From positions 1,240,001 through 1,304,000 of the forward strand of contig NZ_CP170642.1 of the NCBI RefSeq assembly GCF_042926695.1: a stretch of 64,000 bases of DNA, given 5' to 3'. How positions within the stretch are numbered: the first letter of the stretch is position 1; each line of letters starts with the position of its first letter. A program made the position numbers and the translations under genes. The notes under the pieces are model-generated. The model ran no database searches. It saw only the letters and a program-made list of their open reading frames with translations, and was not told the DNA's origin. Of the stretch, positions 26,221 to 34,593 are shown piece after piece. Source of the DNA: Lonepinella koalarum. Lineage in GTDB: Bacteria; Pseudomonadota; Gammaproteobacteria; Enterobacterales; Pasteurellaceae.

Positions 26221-27300
26221 ATGCTGGTATCCGATTTTTATTTTGATTTACCCGATGAGCTGATTGCTCGTTATCCGAAACCTGACCGTACTTCAAGCCG
26301 TTTATTGCAATTAAATGGTCAAAACGGTGAAATTTTTCACCGCACTTTTGCCGATGTGTTGGATTTAGTCAATGCGGGCGATTTGTTGGTATTTAACAAT
26401 ACTCGTGTCATTCCTGCCCGTATGTTTGGGCGGAAAGTCAGTGGGGGCAAGGTTGAAGTGCTAGTTGAGCGTGTGTTGAGCGAAAGCACATTTTTAGCCC
26501 ATATTCGTTCTAGTAAAGCCCCAAAAAACGGGGCGATTTTAGTGCTGGGTGAAGATAAACTCGGCGAAAATAACGGCATTGCGGTTACGATGCTTGGTCG
26601 TCAAGGGGCGTTGTTTGAATTAGAAATTGCCGATAAAAACACCGCAGTTTTAGATGTATTGAATAAAATTGGACATATTCCGTTACCGCCTTATATTGAT
26701 CGTCCCGATGAAGAAGCGGATCAAGAGCGTTATCAAACGGTATATAATAAAATCCCTGGGGCAGTGGCAGCTCCGACCGCTGGTTTGCATTTTGATGATG
26801 AATTGTTGGCAAAATTAAAAGCCAAAGGGGTGAATTTTGCTTTTGTTACCTTGCATGTTGGAGCAGGAACATTCCAACCTGTACGCGTGGAAAAAATCGA
26901 AGATCACCAGATGCACGCAGAATATGTGGAAGTGTCGCAAGATGTGGTCGATGCGGTATTAGCCACAAAATCGGCAGGTAAGCGTGTAATTGCGGTGGGG
27001 ACAACCTCGGTGCGTTCGCTGGAAAGTGCGGCGTTATTTGCGGAAGAAAAAGGCAGTTCGCAGATTATTGAGCCATATTTTTCTGATACTTCAATTTTTA
27101 TTTACCCAGGGAAAAAATTTCGGGTAGTGGATTGTTTGATTACCAATTTTCATTTGCCAGAAAGTACGTTGATTATGTTGGTATCGGCGTTTGCAGGGTA
27201 TGAGAATGTGATGGCTGCGTATAAAAGTGCGGTGGAAAATCGGTATCGGTTTTTTAGTTATGGGGATGCGATGTTTATCAGTAAAAAAGTTGACGTTTAA
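26221..27300 (+). CDS. queA: QueA, S-adenosylmethionine:tRNA ribosyltransferase-isomerase
   Basis: 359 residues (E. coli 356). It adds an epoxycyclopentane group from SAM to 7-aminomethyl-7-deazaguanine in tRNA on the way to queuosine. Landmarks are MLVSDFYFDLPDELIARYP, NNTRVIPAR, AAPTAGLHF and TLHVGAGTFQPVR. No strong ribosome site is visible before the ATG (GATGTTAATTT). It is the first gene of the queA-tgt-yajC-secDF string but is separated from tgt by a repeat element. Confidence 0.96.
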   Translation: MLVSDFYFDLPDELIARYPKPDRTSSRLLQLNGQNGEIFHRTFADVLDLVNAGDLLVFNNTRVIPARMFGRKVSGGKVEVLVERVLSESTFLAHIRSSKAPKNGAILVLGEDKLGENNGIAVTMLGRQGALFELEIADKNTAVLDVLNKIGHIPLPPYIDRPDEEADQERYQTVYNKIPGAVAAPTAGLHFDDELLAKLKAKGVNFAFVTLHVGAGTFQPVRVEKIEDHQMHAEYVEVSQDVVDAVLATKSAGKRVIAVGTTSVRSLESAALFAEEKGSSQIIEPYFSDTSIFIYPGKKFRVVDCLITNFHLPESTLIMLVSAFAGYENVMAAYKSAVENRYRFFSYGDAMFISKKVDV

Positions 27301-27320
27301 ATACTAAATAACATTTTTTA

Positions 27321-27809
27321 GATCGGGTTTCGCCCGATGGGCGACCGTACTTTTCTTTGCTCGTGCAAAGAAAAGTAGGCAAAAGAAAGCACGCCCCGAC
27401 TTCACCGCTTTTCTGAGCTTATTTGGTATTTTCTTAACGCTAAATTTTGAACTCGCTTCGCTCAGACAGGCAAAATTTAGCTAAAAATACCAAAACGCTC
27501 AGGCGACTCAGACGGGGACCCCAAGTTTTGACCGAGCATAAATAAGAGTGCGGTTAAAAAATGAAAAGATTTTAAAATTTACAAATGAAATAAAATAATG
27601 TTTTGACAAAATGGGGTCCCCATGTTTGCCGCCTGAAAACGCTTTAATTTGTAGGAAAATGGCGTCTGTCTGAGCGTAGCGAGTTCAGCCATTTTCCGTT
27701 AAGCAAATTAAAGCATTTTCAGGAAACAAGGCAAAGCTGGGGTGTGTTTCTTTTGTTACTTTTCTTTTGCACAAGCAAAGAAAAGTAAAGAACGTGGCGA
27801 AACCCGATT
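27321..27809. repeat. ~490-bp composite inverted-repeat element, no gene
   Basis: The gap 27301-27888 contains no plausible gene; it is a symmetrical repeat. The outer ends are 13-base perfect inverted copies (27322-27334 and 27796-27808). Each arm then has a hairpin of about 13 bp (27348-27377 and 27757-27787). Each arm also has a larger nested hairpin (27422-27494 and 27641-27714), with loop sequences complementary to each other (27449-27467 and 27668-27686). GGGGACCCC and GGGGTCCCC flank a 60-base AT-rich centre holding an uptake-signal-like AGTGCGGT. There is no transposase. Confidence 0.8.
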
Positions 27810-27888
27810 GTAATAAAAAACACAAATTTATAAAAAACAATTTTAAACAAAAAAACACCATCGAACTGTTTATTCGAAAAGGAAAACT

Positions 27889-29043
27889 ATGAAATTTAAT
27901 TTAAAAAAAACTAACGGAACTGCCCGCCGTGGCGAAATGATCTTCACCCGTCCACAAGGCGACTTTACCGTCCAAACCCCCGCCTTTATGCCAGTGGGAA
28001 CTTACGGTACCGTCAAAGGCATGACCCCCGAAGAAGTACGTGCCACGGGGGCGGAAATTTTACTCGGTAATACCTTTCATCTATGGCTACGTCCAGGGCA
28101 GGAAGTGATGCGTAAACATGGTGATTTACACGATTTTATGCAATGGCATAGACCGATCTTGACCGATTCTGGCGGTTTTCAGGTGTTCAGCTTAGGTAAA
28201 TTACGCAAAATCAAAGAAGAAGGCGTACATTTCCAAAATCCGATCAGCGGTGAAAAGATCTTTTTATCCCCTGAAAAATCTATGGAAATTCAATACGATC
28301 TCGGGTCGGATATTGTGATGATTTTTGATGAATGTACACCTTATCCAGCGACCTTTGATTATGCTAAAAACTCCATGGAAATGTCGTTACGTTGGGCGAA
28401 ACGCAGCCGTCAGCGGTTTGATGAGTTGGAAAATCAAAATGCGTTATTTGGTATTGTGCAAGGTGGTACTTTTGAAGAATTACGCAAAATTTCCATTGAA
28501 GGTTTAGTGAATATTGGCTTTGACGGTTATGCGGTAGGCGGTCTGGCGGTGGGTGAACCGAAACAAGAAATGCACCGCATTTTGGAATTTGTAAATCCAT
28601 TATTGCCACAAGATAAACCGCGTTATTTAATGGGCGTAGGAAAACCTGAAGATTTAGTCGAGGGCGTTCGCCGTGGGATTGATATGTTTGATTGCGTGAT
28701 GCCGACTCGTAACGCACGTAATGGACATTTGTTTGTATCAGACGGCATTGTGAAAATTCGTAATGCGAAATATCGTGATGATACTAGCACGCTAGATCCT
28801 GAATGTGATTGTTACACCTGTAAACATTACACCAAATCTTATTTATATCATTTGGATAAGTGCGGTGAAATTTTGGGGGCAAGACTGAATACCATCCATA
28901 ATTTGCGTTATTATCAACGCTTGATGGAACAGATTCGTACTGCTATTGAACAAGATCGTTTTGAGGATTTTGTGATAGAATTTTATGCCAAAATTGGCAA
29001 ACCTGTACCACCATTGCAACAAAAAGAGGAAAAGCATGATTAA
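27889..29043 (+). CDS. tgt: Tgt, queuine tRNA-ribosyltransferase
   Basis: 384 residues (E. coli 375). It exchanges guanine 34 for preQ1 in tRNA-Asp, Asn, His and Tyr. It has LTDSGGFQVFSL (catalytic Asp), GIVQGGTFEELR, GYAVGGLAVGEP, the nucleophile in GIDMFDCVMPTRNARNG and the zinc site CDCYTCKHYTKSYLYHL. GAAAAGGAAAACT precedes the ATG. The downstream hemerythrin gene overlaps by 8 bases. Confidence 0.97.
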   Translation: MKFNLKKTNGTARRGEMIFTRPQGDFTVQTPAFMPVGTYGTVKGMTPEEVRATGAEILLGNTFHLWLRPGQEVMRKHGDLHDFMQWHRPILTDSGGFQVFSLGKLRKIKEEGVHFQNPISGEKIFLSPEKSMEIQYDLGSDIVMIFDECTPYPATFDYAKNSMEMSLRWAKRSRQRFDELENQNALFGIVQGGTFEELRKISIEGLVNIGFDGYAVGGLAVGEPKQEMHRILEFVNPLLPQDKPRYLMGVGKPEDLVEGVRRGIDMFDCVMPTRNARNGHLFVSDGIVKIRNAKYRDDTSTLDPECDCYTCKHYTKSYLYHLDKCGEILGARLNTIHNLRYYQRLMEQIRTAIEQDRFEDFVIEFYAKIGKPVPPLQQKEEKHD

Positions 29044-29548
29044 TTTGGAACCGCAACAATTTGTCAGCTGGGATCAACCTATTGAGATGTTATATGCTTG
29101 CCATGGGCGAGTAAAAAATTTCTGTCGTCAATTAAGCCTATTACCTGATTATTTGGCTAAAAATGGGGTCAATCAAGCGGTCAAAAATGATGTTCAGCAA
29201 ATTTTAAATTATTTCAATATTGCCGCACCTTTGCATCATGATGATGAAGAAAAAGATTTCTTTCCTGTGGTGGCAAAATATGATGCAAAAACGCAACAAA
29301 CCATTGATGAGTTAGAACGTCAGCATTTTATTCTACATGATAACTGGCATAAACTTTCTACCCAACTTAGTGAATTAATTCAAGATCAACGAGATAATAT
29401 TGATGCGGAACTTATCACTAATTTCATTGCCGGCTATGATGTGCATATTGCATTGGAAGAACCATTATTTGCCTTAGGCAAAGACTGTATTTCTGATGCT
29501 GAATTGGAAAGTATGGGAAAAGTGATGGCGGCACGCCGTCAGCTGTAA
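29036..29548 (+). CDS. hemerythrin-like (HHE) domain protein
   Basis: 170 residues, mostly helical. Metal-ligand candidates are His in YACHGRVKNF, PLHHDDEEKDFFP, ERQHFILHDNWH and YDVHIALEEPLF, the spacing of the hemerythrin four-helix fold that binds a di-iron centre. Such proteins bind oxygen or nitric oxide or repair Fe-S clusters. The ATG at 29036 lies in the end of tgt, with AGAGGAAAAGC before it. The stop is directly followed by the TusA-like ATG, so the two are coupled. Confidence 0.8.
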   Translation: MINLEPQQFVSWDQPIEMLYACHGRVKNFCRQLSLLPDYLAKNGVNQAVKNDVQQILNYFNIAAPLHHDDEEKDFFPVVAKYDAKTQQTIDELERQHFILHDNWHKLSTQLSELIQDQRDNIDAELITNFIAGYDVHIALEEPLFALGKDCISDAELESMGKVMAARRQL

Positions 29549-29773
29549 ATGGATTATCAATTAGATTTACGTCAATATGCTTGCCCTTTACCTTTATTAA
29601 TGGCGAAAAAAGCCCTTAATAATTTACCTCACAACAGTATATTGACGATTCAACTAAACGAACAAAGTGCGGTGCAAGATTTTGAACTTTTATGCCAGCA
29701 ACAGGGCTATCAATTTATTTCTTGGCAAAAGTTCACCGCACTTGATACGCAAATCGTCATTAGGAAAGGTTAG
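29549..29773 (+). CDS. TusA/SirA-like sulfur carrier protein
   Basis: 74 residues with the CPxPL motif in LRQYACPLPLLMAKKAL, where the cysteine would carry persulfide. The beta-alpha-beta-alpha pattern is completed by SILTIQLNEQSAVQDF and GYQFISW. Members relay sulfur, for example for tRNA thiolation. The start codon follows the hemerythrin stop with no gap. Two uptake signals lie inside the gene. Whether it is the TusA of tRNA thiolation or a paralogue cannot be told. Confidence 0.82.
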   Translation: MDYQLDLRQYACPLPLLMAKKALNNLPHNSILTIQLNEQSAVQDFELLCQQQGYQFISWQKFTALDTQIVIRKG

Positions 29774-29854
29774 CATACTAGCTTTTCCGTTGATCTTGTG
29801 CTATTTTATGCACCTAATTTTTTATTCTATTTATCAACAAAAAAGGAAAACAAC

Positions 29855-30154
29855 ATGGACGCACAACAAGGCAGCCCAATGTCAATGATTATTATCTTTG
29901 CTATTTTCGGTTTAATCTTCTATTTTATGATTTACCGTCCACAAGCTAAACGTAATAAAGAACACAAAGCCTTAATGGAATCTTTAGCCAAAGGTTCTGA
30001 AATCTTAACCTCAGGCGGTTTAATTGGTAAAATCACTAAATTATCTGAAAATAGTGATGAAGTCGTGATTGCGTTAAATCCAACCAACGAAGTCACCATT
30101 AAACGTAACTTTATCGTCGCTGTGTTACCGAAAGGTTCAATCAAATCTCTTTAA
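29855..30154 (+). CDS. yajC: YajC, Sec translocon accessory subunit
   Basis: 99 residues with one transmembrane helix (MSMIIIFAIFGLIFYFMIYR), followed by the family signature PQAKRNKEHKALMESLAKG. It forms a complex with SecD and SecF. The ATG at 29855 follows AAAAAGGAAAACAAC. It lies 23 bases before secD. Confidence 0.95.
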   Translation: MDAQQGSPMSMIIIFAIFGLIFYFMIYRPQAKRNKEHKALMESLAKGSEILTSGGLIGKITKLSENSDEVVIALNPTNEVTIKRNFIVAVLPKGSIKSL

Positions 30155-30177
30155 TTTCATAAAAGGTTATTATACCT

Positions 30178-32028
30178 ATGTTAAACCGTTTCCCTTTATG
30201 GAAGAATCTAATGGTGATCTTTATGATCGCCATTGGTGCTTTATATGCACTTCCAAATATTTACGGCGAAGATCCTGCCGTGCAAATCTCGGGTACGCGT
30301 GGTCAGCAAGCAAGTGAAACCACATTAAGTGAAGTTCAAAGCCTACTTACCAGTAACAATCTTCAACCCAAATCTATCCTGTTAGAAAATGGCTCTATTT
30401 TAGCACGTTTTAACAATACCAATGATCAGCTATTAGCCAAAGACAAAATTGCTGAAAAATTAGGTAATCAATACTCTACTGCGTTAAACCTTGCACCCTC
30501 AACACCTGCTTGGTTAAGCAGTATCGGTGGTAATCCGATGAAATGGGGTTTAGATCTACGTGGTGGGGTGCGTTTCCTGATGGAAATAGATATGAACACT
30601 GCTTTAGGCAAACGCCAAGAACAATTGCAAGATAGTTTACGCGGTGAATTGCGTAAAGAAAAAATTCAATATAGCGCAGTGAAAAATGGTGAAAATTTCA
30701 GCACATTACTTACCATTACTAAACCTGAACAGCTTTTTGACGCCAAACAACTTATTCGTAAACAACATCCTAATCTAAATATTAATGAAGTGGCTGATAA
30801 TACCCTTGCATTAGCGTTATCAGATAAAGCCTTAATTGAAGCTCGTGATCATGCGATTGAACAAAACTTAAGTATCCTGCGTAAACGTGTGGAAGAATTA
30901 GGCGTAGCAGAAGCGGTGATCCAGCGTCAAGGTGCTGAACGTATTGTGGTGGAATTACCGGGTATTCAAGATACCGCTCGTGCGAAAGAATTATTAGGTG
31001 CCACCGCTACCCTTGAGTTCCGTATGGTTAATACTAATGTCAGTCCGGAAGCTCTCGCTCGCGGTATTGTGCCATCGGATACGGAAATTCAATTAGATCG
31101 TACAGGTCGCCCCGTTGCGTTATATCGTAAAGCTGTACTCGGTGGTGAGCATATTACCAATGCCACATCAGGTTTAGACCATAATACCTCAACACCACAG
31201 GTGAGCGTTAGCTTGGATAGTGAGGGTGGTGAAATTATGGCAAACACCACGCGCCAGAATCTGAAAAAACCAATGGCAACGTTGTATGTAGAATATAAAG
31301 ACAACGGCAAAAAAGATGAAAATGGTAAACCCATTTTAGAAAAGAATGCCGAAGTCATTAATGTGGCAACTATTCAAGGTCGTTTTGGTAGTCAATTCCA
31401 AATTACCGGTATTGATAGCCCTGCGGAAGCACAAAATCTTTCTGTGTTACTCCGTTCTGGTGCTTTAATCGCACCGATTCAAATTGTGGAAGAACGTACC
31501 GTTGGACCATCATTAGGGGCGCAAAACGTCGAACAAGGCTTAACCGCCGGACTTTGGGGCTTGGTTATCGTGATTTTCTTCTGTTTAGTGTTCTATAAAT
31601 TATTCGGTTTAATTGCAAGCCTTGCCCTTTGTGCCAATATGATTTTAGTAGTCGGTTTAATGTCGTTACTTCCGGGTGTTACCTTAACCATGCCCGGGAT
31701 TGCCGGGATTATTCTTTCGGTGGGGATGTCGGTGGATGCGAACGTACTGATCTTTGAACGGATTAAAGAAGAAATGCGCAACGGTCGCCCGATTCAACAA
31801 GCTATTCACGAAGGATATAATGGTGCATGGTCATCTATTTTTGATGCTAACTTAACCACTATTTTAACCTCTATCGTGTTATATGCGGTGGGTACGGGAC
31901 CAGTGAAAGGCTTTGCGATTACCCTTGCTTTAGGGGTAGCTATTTCTATGTTTACCGCCATTACCGGTACACGAATGCTGGTCAACTGGATTTATGGTGG
32001 CAAACGTGTTGAAAAATTATCTATTTAA
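30178..32028 (+). CDS. secD: SecD, protein translocase subunit
   Basis: A 616-residue inner-membrane protein with a large periplasmic domain after the first helix (MKWGLDLRGGVRFLMEID), and five more helices in the C-terminal third starting at GLWGLVIVIFF. With SecF it uses the proton gradient to pull proteins out of SecYEG. The D5 block PTGPVKGFAITLALGV is present in the form GTGPVKGFAITLALG. Its stop runs directly into an uptake-signal-like AAGTGCGGA before secF. Confidence 0.97.
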   Translation: MLNRFPLWKNLMVIFMIAIGALYALPNIYGEDPAVQISGTRGQQASETTLSEVQSLLTSNNLQPKSILLENGSILARFNNTNDQLLAKDKIAEKLGNQYSTALNLAPSTPAWLSSIGGNPMKWGLDLRGGVRFLMEIDMNTALGKRQEQLQDSLRGELRKEKIQYSAVKNGENFSTLLTITKPEQLFDAKQLIRKQHPNLNINEVADNTLALALSDKALIEARDHAIEQNLSILRKRVEELGVAEAVIQRQGAERIVVELPGIQDTARAKELLGATATLEFRMVNTNVSPEALARGIVPSDTEIQLDRTGRPVALYRKAVLGGEHITNATSGLDHNTSTPQVSVSLDSEGGEIMANTTRQNLKKPMATLYVEYKDNGKKDENGKPILEKNAEVINVATIQGRFGSQFQITGIDSPAEAQNLSVLLRSGALIAPIQIVEERTVGPSLGAQNVEQGLTAGLWGLVIVIFFCLVFYKLFGLIASLALCANMILVVGLMSLLPGVTLTMPGIAGIILSVGMSVDANVLIFERIKEEMRNGRPIQQAIHEGYNGAWSSIFDANLTTILTSIVLYAVGTGPVKGFAITLALGVAISMFTAITGTRMLVNWIYGGKRVEKLSI

Positions 32029-32043
32029 GTGCGGAGAAATATT

Positions 32044-33003
32044 GTGAGTTTACTTAAACAAAAGCACGAATATCAAGGAATAGGCTTACCTTTTAGCCTA
32101 ATCCGCTTTATGAATTATCGCAAATTCGGTTATCTTTTCTCTTTATTACTCACTGGATTCTGCATTTTCTGTATGTTTACCAAAGGGTTTAACTGGGGCT
32201 TAGATTTTACTGGCGGCGTGGTGATTGATACGCATTTTTCACAACCAGCCAATCTGGATCAAGTTCGTTCAACCTTAAACAATCAAGGGATCACCAGTGC
32301 GTTAGTACAAACAACAGGCTCTACCAGTGATGTTATCATTCGTTTACCCGCAACAGCCAGTGATGCCAAAATCGGTACTGAAATTAAAGACATGATGACC
32401 ACACTTGATGCCAATATTGAAGTGAAATCAGTCGAGTTTGTGGGACCAAACGTAGGTGAAGAATTAACCCAAGGAGCTATTTATGCCACCTTAGCCACGT
32501 TAATCCTGTTATTAGCTTATGTGGGAATGCGATTTGAATGGCGTTTAGGGGTAGGTGGGATATTCGCTTTAGCCCATGATGTTATTGTAACGCTAGGGAT
32601 TTTTTCCTTTTTACAAATTGAGATTGATTTGACCTTTGTGGCAGCGATTTTAACTGTGGTAGGTTACTCGCTAAACGATAGTATCGTGGTATTCGATCGT
32701 GTACGTGAAAACTTCCGTAAAATCCGCCGCATGAGTAGCCAAGAAATTATTGATATTTCCTTGACCCAAACACTAGCGAGAACCATGATTACATCACTAA
32801 CTACCTTATTTGTTGTATTTACCTTACTCTATTTTGGTGGTAGCAGTATTCATAGTTTCTCTCTTGCTTTGTTAATCGGTATCGGATTTGGTACCTATTC
32901 TTCTATTTTCGTCGCAATTGCCATTGCCTTTGAGCTAGGTTTAGATCGTGAACATATGCAAATTAAATTAGCAACCAAAGAGGAATTTGAGGAAGGGTTT
33001 TAG
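32044..33003 (+). CDS. secF: SecF, protein translocase subunit
   Basis: 319 residues (E. coli 323) with six helices and the signature FNWGLDFTGGVVIDTHF. VGYSLNDSIVVFDRVRENFR and TRTM-like LARTMITSLTTLFVV follow. A GTG start at 32044 is chosen because GGAG lies 8 bases upstream. A GTG at 32029 directly after the secD stop is open too, but has no ribosome site of its own. The ribosome site is part of a one-mismatch uptake signal (AAGTGCGGA). Confidence 0.93.
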   Translation: MSLLKQKHEYQGIGLPFSLIRFMNYRKFGYLFSLLLTGFCIFCMFTKGFNWGLDFTGGVVIDTHFSQPANLDQVRSTLNNQGITSALVQTTGSTSDVIIRLPATASDAKIGTEIKDMMTTLDANIEVKSVEFVGPNVGEELTQGAIYATLATLILLLAYVGMRFEWRLGVGGIFALAHDVIVTLGIFSFLQIEIDLTFVAAILTVVGYSLNDSIVVFDRVRENFRKIRRMSSQEIIDISLTQTLARTMITSLTTLFVVFTLLYFGGSSIHSFSLALLIGIGFGTYSSIFVAIAIAFELGLDREHMQIKLATKEEFEEGF

Positions 33004-33072
33004 TTTGTAGCCCTGCACTGACGTACAGGACTAAGCATGATACAGCTACTCCGTAGCTGAAAAATACAAATA

Positions 33073-33122
33073 AGATGCGGAGCATCATCACTACGCTTAA
33101 CCCCGTACACCAGTACAGGAAA
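33073..33122. repeat. dispersed hairpin repeat, copy 1
   Basis: About 50 bases beginning AGATGCGGAGCATC (small hairpin GATGC/GCATC), then a CTTAACCCCGTACACCAGTAC block. A second copy is at 33154-33202, and a diverged third copy is at 63569-63622. A shorter related stretch with CTGCACTGACGTACAGG lies at 33010. It occupies the space between secF and radA. Confidence 0.7.
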
Positions 33123-33153
33123 CTTAACATACAGACTAAACATATTACTACTC

Positions 33154-33202
33154 AGATGCGGAGCATCGTCACCATACTTAACCCCGTACACCAGTACGGG
33201 GT
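33154..33202. repeat. dispersed hairpin repeat, copy 2
   Basis: Shares AGATGCGGAGCATC, then TTAACCCCGTACACCAGTAC with copy 1. Its end forms a perfect 9-bp hairpin that serves as a terminator. Confidence 0.7.
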
Positions 33203-33208
33203 ATTTTC
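33181..33208 (+). terminator. terminator after secF
   Basis: ACCCCGTAC (33181-33189) pairs with GTACGGGGT (33194-33202), loop ACCA, followed by ATTTTC on the plus strand. It is part of repeat copy 2 and lies between the convergent secF and radA genes. The minus-strand tail TTAAG makes it a poor terminator for radA. Confidence 0.65.
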
Positions 33209-33212
33209 ATCA

Positions 33213-34592
33213 TTAAAAATTATCCAATATTGCTAACGCATCGGCTAATTTCTTCACGGTAAAAACTTGCATATTTTGCACCGCACTTTTCGGCTTATTA
33301 GCAAACGGCACAATAGCCCGTTTGAAACCATGTTTAGTGGCTTCATAAATACGTTCTTGTCCACTTGGTACAGGACGGATTTCACCCGCTAACCCCACTT
33401 CACCAAATACCACCAGATCTTGCGGTAAAGGACGATTACGAAAACTGGAAATTAAGGCTAATAATAAAGCAAGATCTGCACTGGTTTCGGTTACTTTAAC
33501 ACCCCCTACCACGTTCACAAACACATCTTGATCAGACATTTGTAACCCACCGTGGCGGTGCAATACTGCCAACAATAACGCCAGTCGATTTTGTTCTAAC
33601 CCCACCGCAACACGGCGTGGATTGGCGAGCATAGAATGATCCACTAAGGCTTGAATTTCCACTAGCAATGGACGTGTGCCTTCCCATAACACCATTACCG
33701 AACTGCCTGATGTCAATTCATCACCACGGCTTAAAAAAATCGCTGATGGATTTTTCACTTCTTTTAAGCCCTGTTCGGTCATGGCAAACACCCCGAGTTC
33801 ATTCACGGCACCAAAACGGTTTTTATGGCTACGTAAGGTGCGATAACGGTTATCGGATTCTCCCTCTAATAAAATCGAACAATCAATACAGTGTTCAAGC
33901 ACTTTCGGACCAGCAAGCGTGCCGTCTTTGGTCACATGTCCCACCATAATAATGGCAACTTGGCGAGTTTTGGCATAACGAGTTAAGAAAGATGCACATT
34001 CACGTACTTGAGCCACGGAACCTGGACTGGATTGAATATCAGCAAGGTGCATCACTTGGATAGAATCTATCACAATAATCTGTGGCTTAAGTTGATCAGC
34101 GAGATTACAAATTTGTTCGACCGAGGTTTCCGACAGCATTTGTAACCGATCCGGCGGTAAACCCAAACGATTAGCGCGCATGGCGACTTGTTGTAAACTT
34201 TCTTCACCAGTGACATAAAGTGCGGTCATATTTTGCGCTAAACCACACATCACTTGTAATAATAAAGTAGATTTTCCCGCCCCCGGATGTCCGCCGATTA
34301 AAATAGCGGATCCCGGCACAATACCGCCACCCAGTACGCGATCTAATTCATGAAAGCCACTGGAAAACCTTGGTGTTTGTTGTAAACTAATATCGGCTAA
34401 GGTTTGAATTTTCGCTTGGGTTTCGCCCGCATAACCGCTAAAACGATCCCCTTTTGGCACTGATTTAGCGGAAACCAAACGAACTTCACTGATAGTATTC
34501 CATGATTTACACGCAGAACATTGCCCTTGCCAACGAGCAAATTCCGCACCACAATCATTACACACATAAGCGGTTTTCGGGGCTTTTGCCAT
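33213..34592 (-). CDS. radA: RadA, DNA repair and recombination ATPase
   Basis: 459 residues (E. coli 460). The zinc finger is CNDC...CSAC (Cys11, 14, 25, 28). The RecA-like core has Walker A GGHPGAGKST, and the RadA-specific KNRFG motif is in SHKNRFGAVNELGVF. A Lon-protease-like domain forms the C-terminus (DLALLLALISSF, VFGEVGLAGEIRPV). It aids branch migration in recombination. It lies 1 base after the CYTH gene stop, suggesting one operon. Confidence 0.96.
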   Translation of the reverse strand: MAKAPKTAYVCNDCGAEFARWQGQCSACKSWNTISEVRLVSAKSVPKGDRFSGYAGETQAKIQTLADISLQQTPRFSSGFHELDRVLGGGIVPGSAILIGGHPGAGKSTLLLQVMCGLAQNMTALYVTGEESLQQVAMRANRLGLPPDRLQMLSETSVEQICNLADQLKPQIIVIDSIQVMHLADIQSSPGSVAQVRECASFLTRYAKTRQVAIIMVGHVTKDGTLAGPKVLEHCIDCSILLEGESDNRYRTLRSHKNRFGAVNELGVFAMTEQGLKEVKNPSAIFLSRGDELTSGSSVMVLWEGTRPLLVEIQALVDHSMLANPRRVAVGLEQNRLALLLAVLHRHGGLQMSDQDVFVNVVGGVKVTETSADLALLLALISSFRNRPLPQDLVVFGEVGLAGEIRPVPSGQERIYEATKHGFKRAIVPFANKPKSAVQNMQVFTVKKLADALAILDNF

Positions 34593-34593
34593 A

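Noticed and set aside
27301..27888. Possible degraded insertion sequence with transposase remnant
   Set aside because: No frame in either strand gives transposase-like sequence; kept as a non-coding inverted-repeat element.
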